Of a DNA stretch of 6,112 bases, positions 5,692 through 6,112 are shown piece by piece; the first letter of the stretch is position 1; each line of letters opens with the position of its first letter. The translations under genes and the position numbers were made by a program. This stretch comes from an uncultured Lachnospiraceae bacterium. GTDB taxonomy: Bacteria; Bacillota_A; Clostridia; Lachnospirales; Lachnospiraceae. The DNA lies in the NCBI GenBank assembly GCA_946529195.1, contig CAMMZE010000071.1:1-6112 (forward strand), in the 5' to 3' direction. The notes under the pieces were generated by a model. It had not been told where the DNA came from. It made no database searches and saw nothing but the letters and a program-made list of their open reading frames with translations.

Positions 5692-6112
5692 TCAGGCCTC
5701 CCGCAGTACTTTCAGGCTCTCATACTGACCGCGGATCTTCAGATAGAACTCACGGCCTGCTGCCTCTCCCTTCGTTTTGCGGAAAAACTGATAAAACTGA
5801 TTCTTGGTGGAGGAAGAAACAAGGGCCTGCGCAATCAGGGCGTGATCTTCCGCTTCAAGCGCAAAACCGGCTCCATCCATCACTTCCTTCACTTTTTTCT
5901 CTACTTCTTTGAGATCTTTGGGCGCAGCAGTTTCAGCCGGTGCCTTCTTAGCGGACTCCCCTTTGGCTTTCTTGTCCGTCTTCTTCACCGGTTCTGCCTT
6001 AGCCTTTTTCTCATTCTTAGGGGCAGGCTCCGCTTTCGCCTTAGCCTCTTCCTTAGCAGCAGGCTCTGCTTTTGCCTTAGCCTCTTCCTTAGGGGCGGGC
6101 TCTGCCTTTGCC
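5692..6112 (-). CDS. Lys/Ala/Glu/Pro-rich repeat protein with small C-terminal domain, 5' part outside the window
   Basis: The reading frame stays open from the stop at 5692 to the right edge, giving 139 visible residues; the true start lies outside. An internal GTG at 5988 could be mistaken for a start but has no ribosome binding site, and the same repeat pattern continues upstream of it. The visible N-terminal half (about 64 residues) is low complexity, built from units like AKAKAEPAAKEE, then further Lys/Ala-rich sequence. It is strongly basic overall, as in histone H1-like tails. The last 70 residues or so form a helical domain: a charged helix (DLKEVEKKVKEVM), ALEAEDHALIAQALVSS, then a segment rich in aromatic residues, NQFYQFFRKTKG, and REFYLKIRGQYESLKVL. 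I do not recognise this domain. A nucleic acid-binding role is plausible from charge and composition, but unproven. It is the most upstream visible gene of the minus-strand run. Confidence 0.8.
   Translation of the reverse strand, partial: AKAEPAPKEEAKAKAEPAAKEEAKAKAEPAPKNEKKAKAEPVKKTDKKAKGESAKKAPAETAAPKDLKEVEKKVKEVMDGAGFALEAEDHALIAQALVSSSTKNQFYQFFRKTKGEAAGREFYLKIRGQYESLKVLREA
5968..6112 (-). repeat. In-frame tandem repeat of about 36 bp coding for Lys/Ala/Glu/Pro units
   Basis: Read on the minus strand, units start at about 6112 (cut by the window edge), 6081, 6045 and 6003. They encode AKAEPAPKEE (partial), AKAKAEPAAKEE, AKAKAEPAPKNEKK and the diverged AKAEPVKKTDKK. The first units are close at the DNA level, sharing for example the block CTAAGGAAGAGGCTAAGGC, while the last has drifted. 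This is coding repeat, and more copies may lie beyond the edge. Confidence 0.8.

Noticed and set aside
5986..5988. GTG as start of a 98-residue version of the Lys/Ala-rich gene
   Set aside because: There is no ribosome binding site before it, and the frame continues upstream with the same repeated residue pattern to the window edge.
6004..6112. Regularly spaced repeats that might suggest a CRISPR array
   Set aside because: The units are directly joined without spacers, are in frame, and encode a low-complexity protein segment.

Overview
The window looks like chromosome of an anaerobic Clostridia member, most likely Lachnospiraceae or a relative. The reasons are moderate GC content, strong AGGAGG-type ribosome binding sites, an EtfA of the type found in such fermenters, and a clostridial two-part peptidoglycan-binding/YkuD L,D-transpeptidase. 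The assignment is by protein style, not by a search. I see no RNA gene, insertion sequence, CRISPR array or attachment site.

Layout. (1) Positions 15-998 (+) hold a complete etfA, probably the last gene of an operon whose etfB and acyl-CoA dehydrogenase would lie to the left. It ends at a strong hairpin (1025-1077) that can also serve the convergent gene. (2) Positions 1083-1841 (-) encode a cytoplasmic esterase of the putative-esterase alpha/beta-hydrolase family. (3) A 120-bp divergent control region (1842-1961) separates it from a short orphan gene of 88 codons (1962-2228, +), which ends at a hairpin plus T-tract. (4) From the right edge leftwards to 2288, the minus strand carries six closely packed genes with intergenic gaps of 12-33 bases and no visible terminator between them. 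In order of transcription they are: a Lys/Ala-rich repeat protein running off the edge, a zinc-dependent phospholipase C-like hydrolase, a 46-residue membrane protein, a membrane-anchored L,D-transpeptidase, a soluble protein of 146 residues and a membrane-anchored protein of 189 residues.

The last two genes of that run are paralogues. Over about 97 residues they align without a gap, with about 31 identities by hand count. The shared domain has a predicted strand/helix order and a D-x8-E-x-K...Q arrangement like the PD-(D/E)XK nuclease-like fold. The soluble copy keeps E-T-K; the membrane copy has E-T-E. This pair, and the very small membrane protein whose ribosome binding site overlaps the stop of the gene before it, are the least explained parts of the window. 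The co-directional run links envelope work (peptidoglycan cross-linking, a phospholipase-like fold, membrane anchors) to this uncharacterised domain, but a functional link is only inferred from gene order.
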